Positions 1 to 6,087 of a stretch of DNA of 8,556 nucleotides are shown piece after piece. The first letter of the stretch is position 1; each line of letters begins with the position of its first letter. The translations under genes and the position numbers were made by a program. The stretch covers positions 1-8,556 of the forward strand of contig USPQ01000110.1 of NCBI GenBank assembly GCA_900556625.1. Direction: 5' to 3'. The notes beneath the pieces are model-generated. The model did no database searches, was not told the origin of the DNA, and saw only the letters and a program-made list of their open reading frames with translations. This DNA is from an uncultured Bacteroides sp. (GTDB taxonomy: Bacteria; Bacteroidota; Bacteroidia; Bacteroidales; Bacteroidaceae).

Positions 1-47
1 GTGGCTACGTAATAAAATTATGACTAATTAATTCAATTCTGATACTG

Positions 48-79
48 CAAAGATAGTGTATCTCAATATATGTCACAAT
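48..79 (-). promoter_or_regulatory. Bacteroides-type promoter for a gene beyond the left edge
   Basis: On the minus strand, positions 55 to 48 read TATCTTTG, a full match to the Bacteroides sigma-ABfr -7 element TAnnTTTG. Exactly 20 bases upstream (positions 79 to 76) is ATTG, a three-of-four match to the -33 element TTTG. The spacing is in the usual range. It lies just after the acyltransferase stop codon and points left, so it should drive a gene outside the window. No coding region is visible in positions 1 to 113. Confidence 0.6.
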
Positions 80-113
80 CCCCTATATAAGGTATATTGC
101 GTAGCTATTCTCA

Positions 114-761
114 TTATTTATAGTTATTGATGGCTGATTTTTCTACTTTTTCCCATTCATTTGTTTCAAAATCATATGATTTGATAACTTTTGCGGGGCA
201 ACCGGCACATATCGAATAGGGAGGGACGGAATGAGTGACTATACTTCCGGCAGCTACAACACAATGTTTTCCTAAAGTCACTCCCGGGAGAATGACTGAA
301 TTGGCACCTACCCATACATCATCCTCAATAACAACCGCTTGTGTGCTGACACCCTGTTCGTCAATTCTCTTTTCCACATTTTCATAATTATGATTGAGTC
401 CTGTGACGGTTACATTCTGAGCAAGGTTGACGTGGTTGCCGATAGCGGCCGGACCAATGATTGTATTTCTTAATCCGATTCGTGTATAATCTCCGATGGT
501 CAAGTCGCCGACTGCATTGTTGAGGCAGGAAAAATCCTCAACAACGGAATATCTTCCTAAGGAGAATCGGTTGAAGGGAGGGAGATCTTTGCGAACGCTT
601 CGATAAATCACGGAGCCTTTACCTCGTTTAAGATATACGTAACCGAAGATACGTATCCACCAGTTAGGACGCGTTTTGACAGGATGCATGATGAATCGGT
701 GAACGGCCTGTTTTAAACCGGAGTTTTCTTTAATTCGCTGCTTAAGTGTTTTTTTCTCCAT
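114..761 (-). CDS. Left-handed beta-helix (hexapeptide repeat) acyltransferase
   Basis: A 215-residue cytoplasmic protein of the hexapeptide-repeat acyltransferase family (maltose/colanic acid O-acetyltransferase type). Members transfer an acetyl or other acyl group from a CoA donor to a hydroxyl of a sugar. Imperfect hexapeptide turns with I/V/L-G-x-x-x-x periodicity run from about residue 85 to 175. His124 in the G-L-N-H-N-Y loop is the likely catalytic base. The segment D-D-V-W-V-G-A-N (147-154), the later I-L-P-G-V and the closing S-V-P-P-Y-S-I-C-A-G-x-P-A-K are family hallmarks. The frame stays open 30 codons further upstream to position 851, but the ATG at 761 is preferred: AGAAG/AAAAGA purine runs precede it and the extra residues do not look like family sequence. 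It overlaps the preceding gene by 49 bases and is last in the four-gene operon, so it probably decorates the glycan begun by the sugar transferase. The acceptor cannot be read from sequence. Confidence 0.85.
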   Translation of the reverse strand: MEKKTLKQRIKENSGLKQAVHRFIMHPVKTRPNWWIRIFGYVYLKRGKGSVIYRSVRKDLPPFNRFSLGRYSVVEDFSCLNNAVGDLTIGDYTRIGLRNTIIGPAAIGNHVNLAQNVTVTGLNHNYENVEKRIDEQGVSTQAVVIEDDVWVGANSVILPGVTLGKHCVVAAGSIVTHSVPPYSICAGCPAKVIKSYDFETNEWEKVEKSAINNYK

Positions 762-1660
762 ATTGAGTGTCTTTTCTTCTTTTTGTCTTCTACCAGATAA
801 TCCGGAATCGCCAGACTGTATACAATGAATAAACCGAATAATATGCTCCACCAGCCAAATGATGACATCCAGTTATATGCTGTCATCAGTAAAGCATAGA
901 TACCGACGAAGATGCACAATTTCAGCGGAGAGGGTATCAATAGCTGCATAATCCGATTGAGGAAACTCCAGTTCCCTTCTAATAGAGAGGGGAACAAATA
1001 AGAGATCATTTTTCGGGGGCGTTTCCGATAAGGAGAGGTCGGATAGGATTCGCAGTAAACAATGGCTTCCGGCAGATAGTCGATATATATGTTCTGTCGA
1101 AGTAACTTCCGTTCGATATTGGTTTTGGAACTTTTCAGGTTTTTCTGTAACCATGCCAGATCAATAGCCATATTGGTTCCAAGCAAATTGGATGATAACC
1201 CGAATTGCGTATTGCCTGCCCTGTACAGGCTGTTTTTTATTTCATCACGCATCACTCGAAATTTGAAACGAAATCCCTTGCAGCCTTTTACGAGTGTATG
1301 TAGCTGGATTGCCTGTATTCCGGCATCATAAGCGTCGTAAATCTTGTCCAACAGTTGTGGGGACAGAGTACGGGCAGTATCAGGCAGGATAAGAGCCAAG
1401 TCGTAATGTTCTTTGTCTAAACTGTTGATACCTTGATATAGATCGTTGTATGTGATGAATTCGTAGGGTGATTCTTTCCCATATAAATCGGGAAGGGGAC
1501 TGCTTTCACGAATAAGGATGGCGCAGCGATATTTTTTTTGAGCTTTAGGGTATGTGATATGTCTGAAATGTGAAGCGGTGGATAATATAAAAAGGTATAG
1601 AAACAGAATCCCTGTAAGGAAGAATGCCAGATCATCTATTATGTAGATATAAGAGTCCAT
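713..1660 (-). CDS. Membrane-anchored, degenerate family 2 glycosyltransferase-like protein
   Basis: A 315-residue protein with one N-terminal membrane segment (about residues 9-28) and two C-terminal segments (about 245-262 and 268-290), followed by a Lys/Arg-rich cytosolic tail. The middle resembles the back half of processive, membrane-bound GT2 enzymes. L-I-L-P-D-T-A (about 91-97) sits where the DxD metal site is expected, G-T-N-M-A-I (161-166) where the acceptor motif lies, and Y-L-P-E-A-I-V-Y-C-E (195-204) matches a common GT2 segment. The DxD is reduced to one Asp, the usual Glu-Asp catalytic pair is replaced by T-N-I-E, and the QxxRW motif is absent (R-K-R-P-R-K occurs there). It may be an inactive or accessory GT, or a divergent active one; no donor or acceptor can be named. 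The ATG at 1660 is chosen as start; a GTG directly before it at 1663 is also possible. It begins 13 bases after the sugar transferase stop. Confidence 0.6.
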   Translation of the reverse strand: MDSYIYIIDDLAFFLTGILFLYLFILSTASHFRHITYPKAQKKYRCAILIRESSPLPDLYGKESPYEFITYNDLYQGINSLDKEHYDLALILPDTARTLSPQLLDKIYDAYDAGIQAIQLHTLVKGCKGFRFKFRVMRDEIKNSLYRAGNTQFGLSSNLLGTNMAIDLAWLQKNLKSSKTNIERKLLRQNIYIDYLPEAIVYCESYPTSPYRKRPRKMISYLFPSLLEGNWSFLNRIMQLLIPSPLKLCIFVGIYALLMTAYNWMSSFGWWSILFGLFIVYSLAIPDYLVEDKKKKRHSIWRKKHLSSELKKTPV

Positions 1661-1673
1661 CACTTAAAGGAAG

Positions 1674-2837
1674 TTATACGTTCTCTTTTTGAATAAATGC
1701 AGTAACTGTCTTTAGAATAATCTTTATATCCAGCCAGAAAGAAAATGTTTTGGCATAAGTGATATCCAATTGTTTACGTTCTTCAGCGGAAAGTTTGCCT
1801 GCTTCACCTCTTTTCTCTACCTGCCATAGACCAGTTAACCCGGCAGGACCTATGAAGCGGTCGATGTGTTCGTCGCTAGTCAGTAGTTCGGCTTCATAGA
1901 GTGGGAGAGGTCGATTGCCGACTATTGACATATCCCCTTTTAAAATATTAAAAAGCTGCGGTAACTCGTCGATACTGTATTTGCGGATAAAGCGTCCTAT
2001 CTTTGTTATTCTCGGATCATTTTCCAGTTTAACAAAAGCATTGCTTTTCTCTTTGGATTTTTTGTGAATATAATCTTCTTCGGAGATAACGAAATCGTCG
2101 GATACTAAAAGAATTTCTTCTTCATCGCCTTCTTCATTCATGTCTGTATCGATGTCTTCTCCCCATATATCGGGCTCCTCTTCTTCCTGCTGGTATTGGT
2201 TAAGAGCATTGAAATCTTTCAGATGCTTGTCCGCGTCAGTATACATGGAACGGAATTTGAGAAAATCAAATATCTGATAGTTGCTTCCGACTCGTTTGGA
2301 TTTATAAATGACTGCTCCTTTACTTTCCAAGCGAATGGCTAATGCGGTAAATATCAAAAGAGGGGAAAGACATAATATAGCCATTCCCGAAAATAATATA
2401 TCAAAGATTCGTTTCCATAAAGGTAACCGGAAAGCTTTGATATTTTGTGCCTTGAGCTGGAGATCTTTTATTTTCTGCTCCTTGCGGCGTTTGAGAAAAG
2501 TTGATAAGTCTGTTAAGGCTTCATGAGTCATTTCAAATTTAATGGTATTGTTGATTCCGGCTTTCAGATATTGTGCCGCTTCTTCTTTAGACAACGAATC
2601 CATAACAAGTACCATGTAAAGTCCCGGATATTTCTTGCGCATATACCGGATATCTGCAATATCTTTGGAGAGGTCTACTTGTTCAAAAAATAGAGCTATA
2701 TCATATTTTTTACGTATTTTGTCTACTGCTTTAATAGCTTTGCTACAATTTGGCACAGCATAAAATACCCCTACATTTAATTTGGAAAACAACTCTATCG
2801 TCTTGCTATCTCTACCTATATAAATAAAATATTGCAT
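1674..2837 (-). CDS. Monotopic phosphoglycosyl transferase with N-terminal pseudo-receiver domain
   Basis: A 387-residue bacterial sugar transferase (PglC/WcaJ/WbaP-type catalytic domain). This family moves a sugar-1-phosphate from a nucleotide sugar to undecaprenyl phosphate at the inner face of the membrane, the first step of many surface glycans. The catalytic domain spans about 138-387. It has a re-entrant membrane helix at about 141-168 with the kink motif Ser158-Pro159, K-F-R-S-M (194-198), the catalytic pair Asp290-Glu291 in S-I-D-E-L-P-Q-L, V-G-N-R-P (306-310), P-A-G-L-T-G-L-W-Q-V (331-340) and a typical C-terminus ending Q-K-E-N-V. The usual multi-pass N-terminal bundle is missing. 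Residues 1 to about 118 instead look like a receiver fold without its phosphorylation residues. Residues about 214-262 form a strongly acidic insertion. The start is 14 bases after the response-regulator gene. The sugar donor is unknown. Confidence 0.88.
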   Translation of the reverse strand: MQYFIYIGRDSKTIELFSKLNVGVFYAVPNCSKAIKAVDKIRKKYDIALFFEQVDLSKDIADIRYMRKKYPGLYMVLVMDSLSKEEAAQYLKAGINNTIKFEMTHEALTDLSTFLKRRKEQKIKDLQLKAQNIKAFRLPLWKRIFDILFSGMAILCLSPLLIFTALAIRLESKGAVIYKSKRVGSNYQIFDFLKFRSMYTDADKHLKDFNALNQYQQEEEEPDIWGEDIDTDMNEEGDEEEILLVSDDFVISEEDYIHKKSKEKSNAFVKLENDPRITKIGRFIRKYSIDELPQLFNILKGDMSIVGNRPLPLYEAELLTSDEHIDRFIGPAGLTGLWQVEKRGEAGKLSAEERKQLDITYAKTFSFWLDIKIILKTVTAFIQKENV

Positions 2838-2851
2838 GTAGCAGCCTGGTA

Positions 2852-3217
2852 TTAGTCAATAATCTTTTTGATTCGGACTTTGAGTTCCAATGGGTTGAAT
2901 GGCTTTAATATGTAGTCTTCCGCGCCTTCTTCCAATAGTCTGATTCTTTCCGTCGTGCTTTCCTCACTGGATAACATGACAATAGGGATTGACTTGAATA
3001 ATTCATTATTTTTCATGTATCTTAAGAACTCGTCTCCTGTCATGAGAGGCATGCGGATATCCGATATGATAAGATCGGGTATGTTGCCCTCGTTCAGCCA
3101 TTCGATAGCTTTGATAGGATCTTCCCGATAGGTAAAATCATAATCTTTTCCTAAGTATACACCGGCTACTTTTCCAATTGTCGCTTTATCGTCGACTAGT
3201 AATATTTTCTTTTTCAT
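2852..3217 (-). CDS. Single-domain response regulator (receiver only)
   Basis: A 121-residue protein consisting of a CheY-like receiver domain and nothing else. All residues needed for phosphorylation are present: acidic pair Asp9-Asp10, phospho-acceptor Asp53 in I-S-D-I-R-M-P, switch hydroxyl Ser83 in V-M-L-S-S, and Lys105 in L-K-P-F. There is no DNA-binding or enzymatic output domain, so it probably acts by binding a partner. The gene is first in a tight operon, 14 bases ahead of a phosphoglycosyl transferase that carries its own receiver-like domain. That makes this transferase the leading candidate partner (inference). No histidine kinase is in the window, so the phospho-donor is encoded elsewhere. 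An AGAAAGG stretch about nine bases before the ATG may serve as ribosome binding site. Confidence 0.93.
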   Translation of the reverse strand: MKKKILLVDDKATIGKVAGVYLGKDYDFTYREDPIKAIEWLNEGNIPDLIISDIRMPLMTGDEFLRYMKNNELFKSIPIVMLSSEESTTERIRLLEEGAEDYILKPFNPLELKVRIKKIID

Positions 3218-3296
3218 ACGAATAGACCTTTCTATCGCTTGCTTTGTTATCAGGTTTATAGATAAGTTTGTTGTTACATAAAATTTACAAGTAGTG

Positions 3297-3304
3297 CAAA
3301 TATA
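3297..3304 (-). promoter_or_regulatory. Probable -7 promoter element of the response regulator/sugar transferase operon
   Basis: On the minus strand positions 3304 to 3297 read TATATTTG, matching the Bacteroides -7 consensus TAnnTTTG. It lies about 80 bases upstream of the response-regulator ATG in an AT-rich spacer. A clear TTTG at the -33 distance is not present (GGTG is found near the expected position), so this is called on the -7 element, orientation and position only. Confidence 0.5.
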
Positions 3305-3360
3305 GATATTATTTTAGAATAACACCTATATTTAAACAAATAAAATCAAATAAGTATGAT

Positions 3361-3374
3361 AATAGGCTCCTATT
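3361..3374 (-). terminator. Short inverted repeat after ansA, possible weak terminator
   Basis: AATAGG and CCTATT form a 6-base-pair perfect inverted repeat with a 2-base centre directly after the ansA stop codon. A T-rich minus-strand stretch follows downstream. The very small loop and lack of a continuous T run make this a weak call; it could be chance. Confidence 0.25.
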
Positions 3375-4415
3375 TCAAACTTTAGTGATTTCTCCTATCA
3401 GACAAGAGTTCATTTTGTACCGAATGTCTTGGTTGGATAATCCGTGTCCCAGCAGAAACATCAGTTTCGTAATGGCGCATTCGGGGGTACTGTCATATCC
3501 GCTGATAACACCGGCTTCCAAAAGATGCATTCCTGTTTCATAACGTCCCATTTCCACAGCTCCGGACGCGCATTGGGTAATGTTGACAATGATGATTCCA
3601 CGTTCTGTCGCTTCCTTTAGCTGGCGGATAAACCATTCTTTTTGCGGTGCATTTCCCGATCCGAAAGTCTTCATTACGACAGCCTTCAGTCCCGGAACAT
3701 GAAGGAGGGAGGTCACGATACTTTCTTGAATGCCGGGAAAGAGCGTCAGAATAACGACATTGGTATCAAATAAATAATGTGGCTTTAACGGTTTTGTCGG
3801 ATCGGGTTTGCGAATCAAGTTAGGCTCATATTTGATATGGATGCCTACCCGTGCTAATGGTGGGTAGTTGAAAGAACGAAATGCGTTGAAGTTTTCCGCA
3901 TTGATTTTGGTTGTACGGTTGCCACGCATCAAATGATTTTCAAAAAATATGCAAACCTCAGGAACGATGGCTGTTCCGTCCGAGTTCTTGGCGGCAGCGA
4001 TTTCAATGGCTGTGATAAGGTTTTCTTTTCCATCCGTCCGTAAAGTCCCGATAGGAAGCTGTGAACCTGTGAGGATGACAGGCTTGCTTAGGTTTTCGAG
4101 CATAAAACTTAATGCCGAAGCTGTGTAAGCCATAGTGTCCGTTCCGTGAAGAATGACAAAACCATCGAAATAGTCGTAATTATAATTGATAATCTTTACC
4201 AGTTTTGCCCAGTAAGCAGGTTCCATATCCGAAGAGTCGAGAGGTGGTTCGAATTGATAGGAAGAGATGCGGTAGTTGAATCTTTTTAATTCGGGTACAT
4301 GCTTGAGTAGATGATCGAAGTTAAAGTTTTCTAAGGCACCAGTTTCCGGATTTTCTATCATTCCGATCGTTCCACCCGTGTAAATTAACAAAACGGAAGG
4401 GGTCTCTGCTCTCAT
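3375..4415 (-). CDS. ansA: Type I (cytoplasmic) L-asparaginase
   Basis: A 346-residue asparaginase of the AnsA family, which hydrolyses L-asparagine to L-aspartate and ammonia. The first catalytic threonine lies in Y-T-G-G-T-I-G (12-18), and the second triad sits in H-G-T-D-T-M (90-95, Thr92 and Asp93). D-S-S-D-M (60-64) lines the substrate pocket, and K-P-V-I-L-T-G-S-Q-L-P (111-121) and N-R-T-T-K (166-170) are family segments. There is no signal peptide before the first motif, and the length fits the E. coli AnsA type rather than the periplasmic type II enzyme, so it should act in the cytoplasm in asparagine use. The gene has its own promoter-like element upstream and is separated from the neighbouring operons by 157 and 235 bases, so it is probably a single-gene unit. 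Confidence 0.93.
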   Translation of the reverse strand: MRAETPSVLLIYTGGTIGMIENPETGALENFNFDHLLKHVPELKRFNYRISSYQFEPPLDSSDMEPAYWAKLVKIINYNYDYFDGFVILHGTDTMAYTASALSFMLENLSKPVILTGSQLPIGTLRTDGKENLITAIEIAAAKNSDGTAIVPEVCIFFENHLMRGNRTTKINAENFNAFRSFNYPPLARVGIHIKYEPNLIRKPDPTKPLKPHYLFDTNVVILTLFPGIQESIVTSLLHVPGLKAVVMKTFGSGNAPQKEWFIRQLKEATERGIIIVNITQCASGAVEMGRYETGMHLLEAGVISGYDSTPECAITKLMFLLGHGLSNQDIRYKMNSCLIGEITKV

Positions 4416-4443
4416 AATTGTTGAACTACTGTTAAAATATTGG

Positions 4444-4451
4444 CAAAGATA
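4444..4451 (-). promoter_or_regulatory. Probable -7 promoter element of ansA
   Basis: Positions 4451 to 4444 on the minus strand read TATCTTTG, an exact TAnnTTTG match, 28 bases upstream of the ansA ATG. The region at the -33 distance has no TTTG. The position and orientation fit a start of transcription just before ansA. Confidence 0.5.
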
Positions 4452-4528
4452 TGAAATAATTGTGATTTATGATTGATGAGTTTTCGAATAATTTTGTGGA
4501 TTCCTCATTTGTATGAATAAGTTGTGGC

Positions 4529-4593
4529 GGGAAATCTAAAAAAGATGGTTGCTTCTTTTAGATTTCCCTACATCTTTTTATAAAAGATGTAGG
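4529..4593 (-). terminator. Two tandem hairpins downstream of trpA, likely end of the trp transcript
   Basis: Hairpin one is a 12-base-pair perfect stem, positions 4567-4578 with 4582-4593, and a 3-base loop. Hairpin two pairs 4529-4541 with 4556-4568 (13 perfect pairs), extended by three more pairs (4542-4544 with 4552-4554) past one bulged base, leaving a 7-base loop. The stems abut and share positions 4567-4568. They lie 57 bases past the trpA stop and well upstream of the ansA promoter, which fits a terminator or 3'-end stabiliser for the trp operon. No long T run follows on the minus strand, so classical intrinsic termination is not certain. Confidence 0.55.
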
Positions 4594-4650
4594 CAAAGCG
4601 TGAGAGAGGATTTAACGACTCAGAGTAAACTGCTGATCCACATCAATAAA

Positions 4651-5421
4651 TCATTTCAGCCCAGCTTTTAATTTGAGTATTGCTTTCTCCGGATCTTTTT
4701 CTTCTTCAAGCAAAGTAACGAATCTGCTGCCTATGATTGCTCCGGAGGCGTGTTCGCAAGCAGCTTGAAAAGTCGCTTTATTGGAGATTCCGAACCCTAC
4801 CATTAGCGGATTGTTGAGGTGCATATTCTCTATTTTTTTGAAATAGGCCCGCTTCTGCTCATTGAAATCCTGTTGTGCTCCGGTGGTTGCCGCTGATGAA
4901 ACCATATAGATAAAACCATCCGTATGAGCATCGATTTCCCGCACGCGTTCTTCGCTGGTCTCCGGGGTAATAAGCATAATCACCTTGATACCATATCGTT
5001 CGGTGGTGATTCGGTATTGTTCCTGATAATCACGGAAAGGGAGATCAGGGATAATGACGCCGTCGATACCACATTCTACACATCTACGACAGAAATTTTC
5101 AAATCCGAATTGCATAATCGGATTTAAGTATCCCATTAATATCAATGGAATTTTCACATCCTTTCGAATATCCCGTAGTTGTTCAAAAAGAAGTTTTAAA
5201 GACATACCGTTGTGTAAAGCTTGAGCAGCGGCATTCTGAATGACAATGCCGTCCGCCATCGGGTCGCTGAAAGGGATTCCGATTTCGATCATGTCGACTC
5301 CGTTTTTTTCGAGAGTACGGATTACGTGAGCAGTACCTTCTAAAGTAGGATCACCGGCGCAGAAATAGATAGAAAGTATGTCTTTCTTATCGCTATTGAA
5401 AAGTTGATTGATTCTATTCAT
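4651..5421 (-). CDS. trpA: Tryptophan synthase alpha chain
   Basis: A 256-residue TIM-barrel protein that cleaves indole-3-glycerol phosphate to indole and glyceraldehyde 3-phosphate and passes indole to the beta subunit (TrpB). The two catalytic acids are in place: Glu46 in M-I-E-I-G-I-P-F-S-D-P and Asp57 in M-A-D-G. Further family segments are F-C-A-G-D-P (20-25), L-M-G-Y-L-N-P, G-V-I-I-P-D-L-P and the phosphate-binding loop G-F-G-I-S. The loop that closes on the substrate reads V-S-S-A-A-T-T-G-A-Q rather than the enterobacterial S-R-A-G-V-T-G. The length is only slightly below the usual 260-270. It is the last gene of the visible trp operon, 18 bases after trpF; its partner trpB is not in the window and is expected upstream beyond the right edge. 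Confidence 0.96.
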   Translation of the reverse strand: MNRINQLFNSDKKDILSIYFCAGDPTLEGTAHVIRTLEKNGVDMIEIGIPFSDPMADGIVIQNAAAQALHNGMSLKLLFEQLRDIRKDVKIPLILMGYLNPIMQFGFENFCRRCVECGIDGVIIPDLPFRDYQEQYRITTERYGIKVIMLITPETSEERVREIDAHTDGFIYMVSSAATTGAQQDFNEQKRAYFKKIENMHLNNPLMVGFGISNKATFQAACEHASGAIIGSRFVTLLEEEKDPEKAILKLKAGLK

Positions 5422-5439
5422 GATTATTGAGTTTTTTAA

Positions 5440-6063
5440 TTATGATTTTAATTCATTTAGGAATGTTCGGATCCGGTCTGTATCTTTCTTTCCGGGTTTC
5501 ACTTCAAAACGACTATTGAGGTCGTATCCGGCAAGGAGGGGATGGCTGAATCCCTTGAGAGAATGGGCGCTGCAGGAATGGATTCCTCCGCTTAATATAA
5601 AAGGTACGTGTCCTTTGTATGTATGCAATATATTCCAGTCAAATTGATTCCCCGAACCGCCATATTGTTCGCATTTAGTGTCGAACAGGAAAAAATCGCA
5701 AGTTTTCTCATATTCATATACCTTTGTCAAGTCTTTGGGTAGGGCTATCGAAAATGCTTTGATGATTTTCAGTCCCCTCTCTTGTAGTGACCGGCAATAT
5801 TCCGGTGATTCCGTCCCATGCAGTTGTACATAGTCAAGCCCGAAACGGTCAGCATACATACTGACTGTCGGCTTATCTGCATTTACAAATACTCCGACAC
5901 GCTTGGCGTGAATAGGAAGATAAGCGGGAAGTTCATAGATATATCTCGGAGATTTGGGATAAAAAATAAATCCCAGCATATCAATACCTTCGAGCGCTTC
6001 TACGTCCCGTATGTTTTCTGCTTCACACATTCCGCAAACTTTGATGATTTTTCCGTTGATCAT
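5440..6063 (-). CDS. trpF: Phosphoribosylanthranilate isomerase
   Basis: A 207-residue single-domain TIM barrel catalysing the Amadori rearrangement of N-(5-phosphoribosyl)anthranilate to CdRP, the step before TrpC. The catalytic base is Cys10 in I-K-V-C-G-M and the catalytic acid Asp128 in F-L-F-D-T. The G-G-S-G-N-x-F-D-W segment (135-143) and L-S-G-G-I (157-161) form the usual substrate and phosphate site. The final family motif reads G-Y-D-L-N-S-R-F-E...P-G-K-K-D, with Arg where many enzymes have Gly after the Ser. It is a separate gene here, not fused to trpC as in E. coli. It begins 24 bases after trpC and ends 18 bases before trpA. Confidence 0.96.
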   Translation of the reverse strand: MINGKIIKVCGMCEAENIRDVEALEGIDMLGFIFYPKSPRYIYELPAYLPIHAKRVGVFVNADKPTVSMYADRFGLDYVQLHGTESPEYCRSLQERGLKIIKAFSIALPKDLTKVYEYEKTCDFFLFDTKCEQYGGSGNQFDWNILHTYKGHVPFILSGGIHSCSAHSLKGFSHPLLAGYDLNSRFEVKPGKKDTDRIRTFLNELKS

Positions 6064-6087
6064 AGGGGGCTGTTTTTAGGTGATTGG

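Noticed and set aside
762..851. Thirty-codon N-terminal extension of the acyltransferase reading frame
   Set aside because: It lies entirely inside the upstream GT2-like gene, gives no recognisable family sequence, and a better start with purine-rich upstream bases exists at 761.
873..1154. Open frame of 93 codons on the minus strand inside the GT2-like gene
   Set aside because: No recognisable domain, no start signal, and it is fully covered by a longer gene with clear membrane and GT2-like features; a shadow frame.
2100..2200. Simple-sequence GAA-type repeat in the acidic part of the sugar transferase as a phase-variable tract
   Set aside because: The codons are mixed GAA/GAG/GAT/GAC with other residues interspersed; there is no uniform tandem repeat that could slip out of frame.
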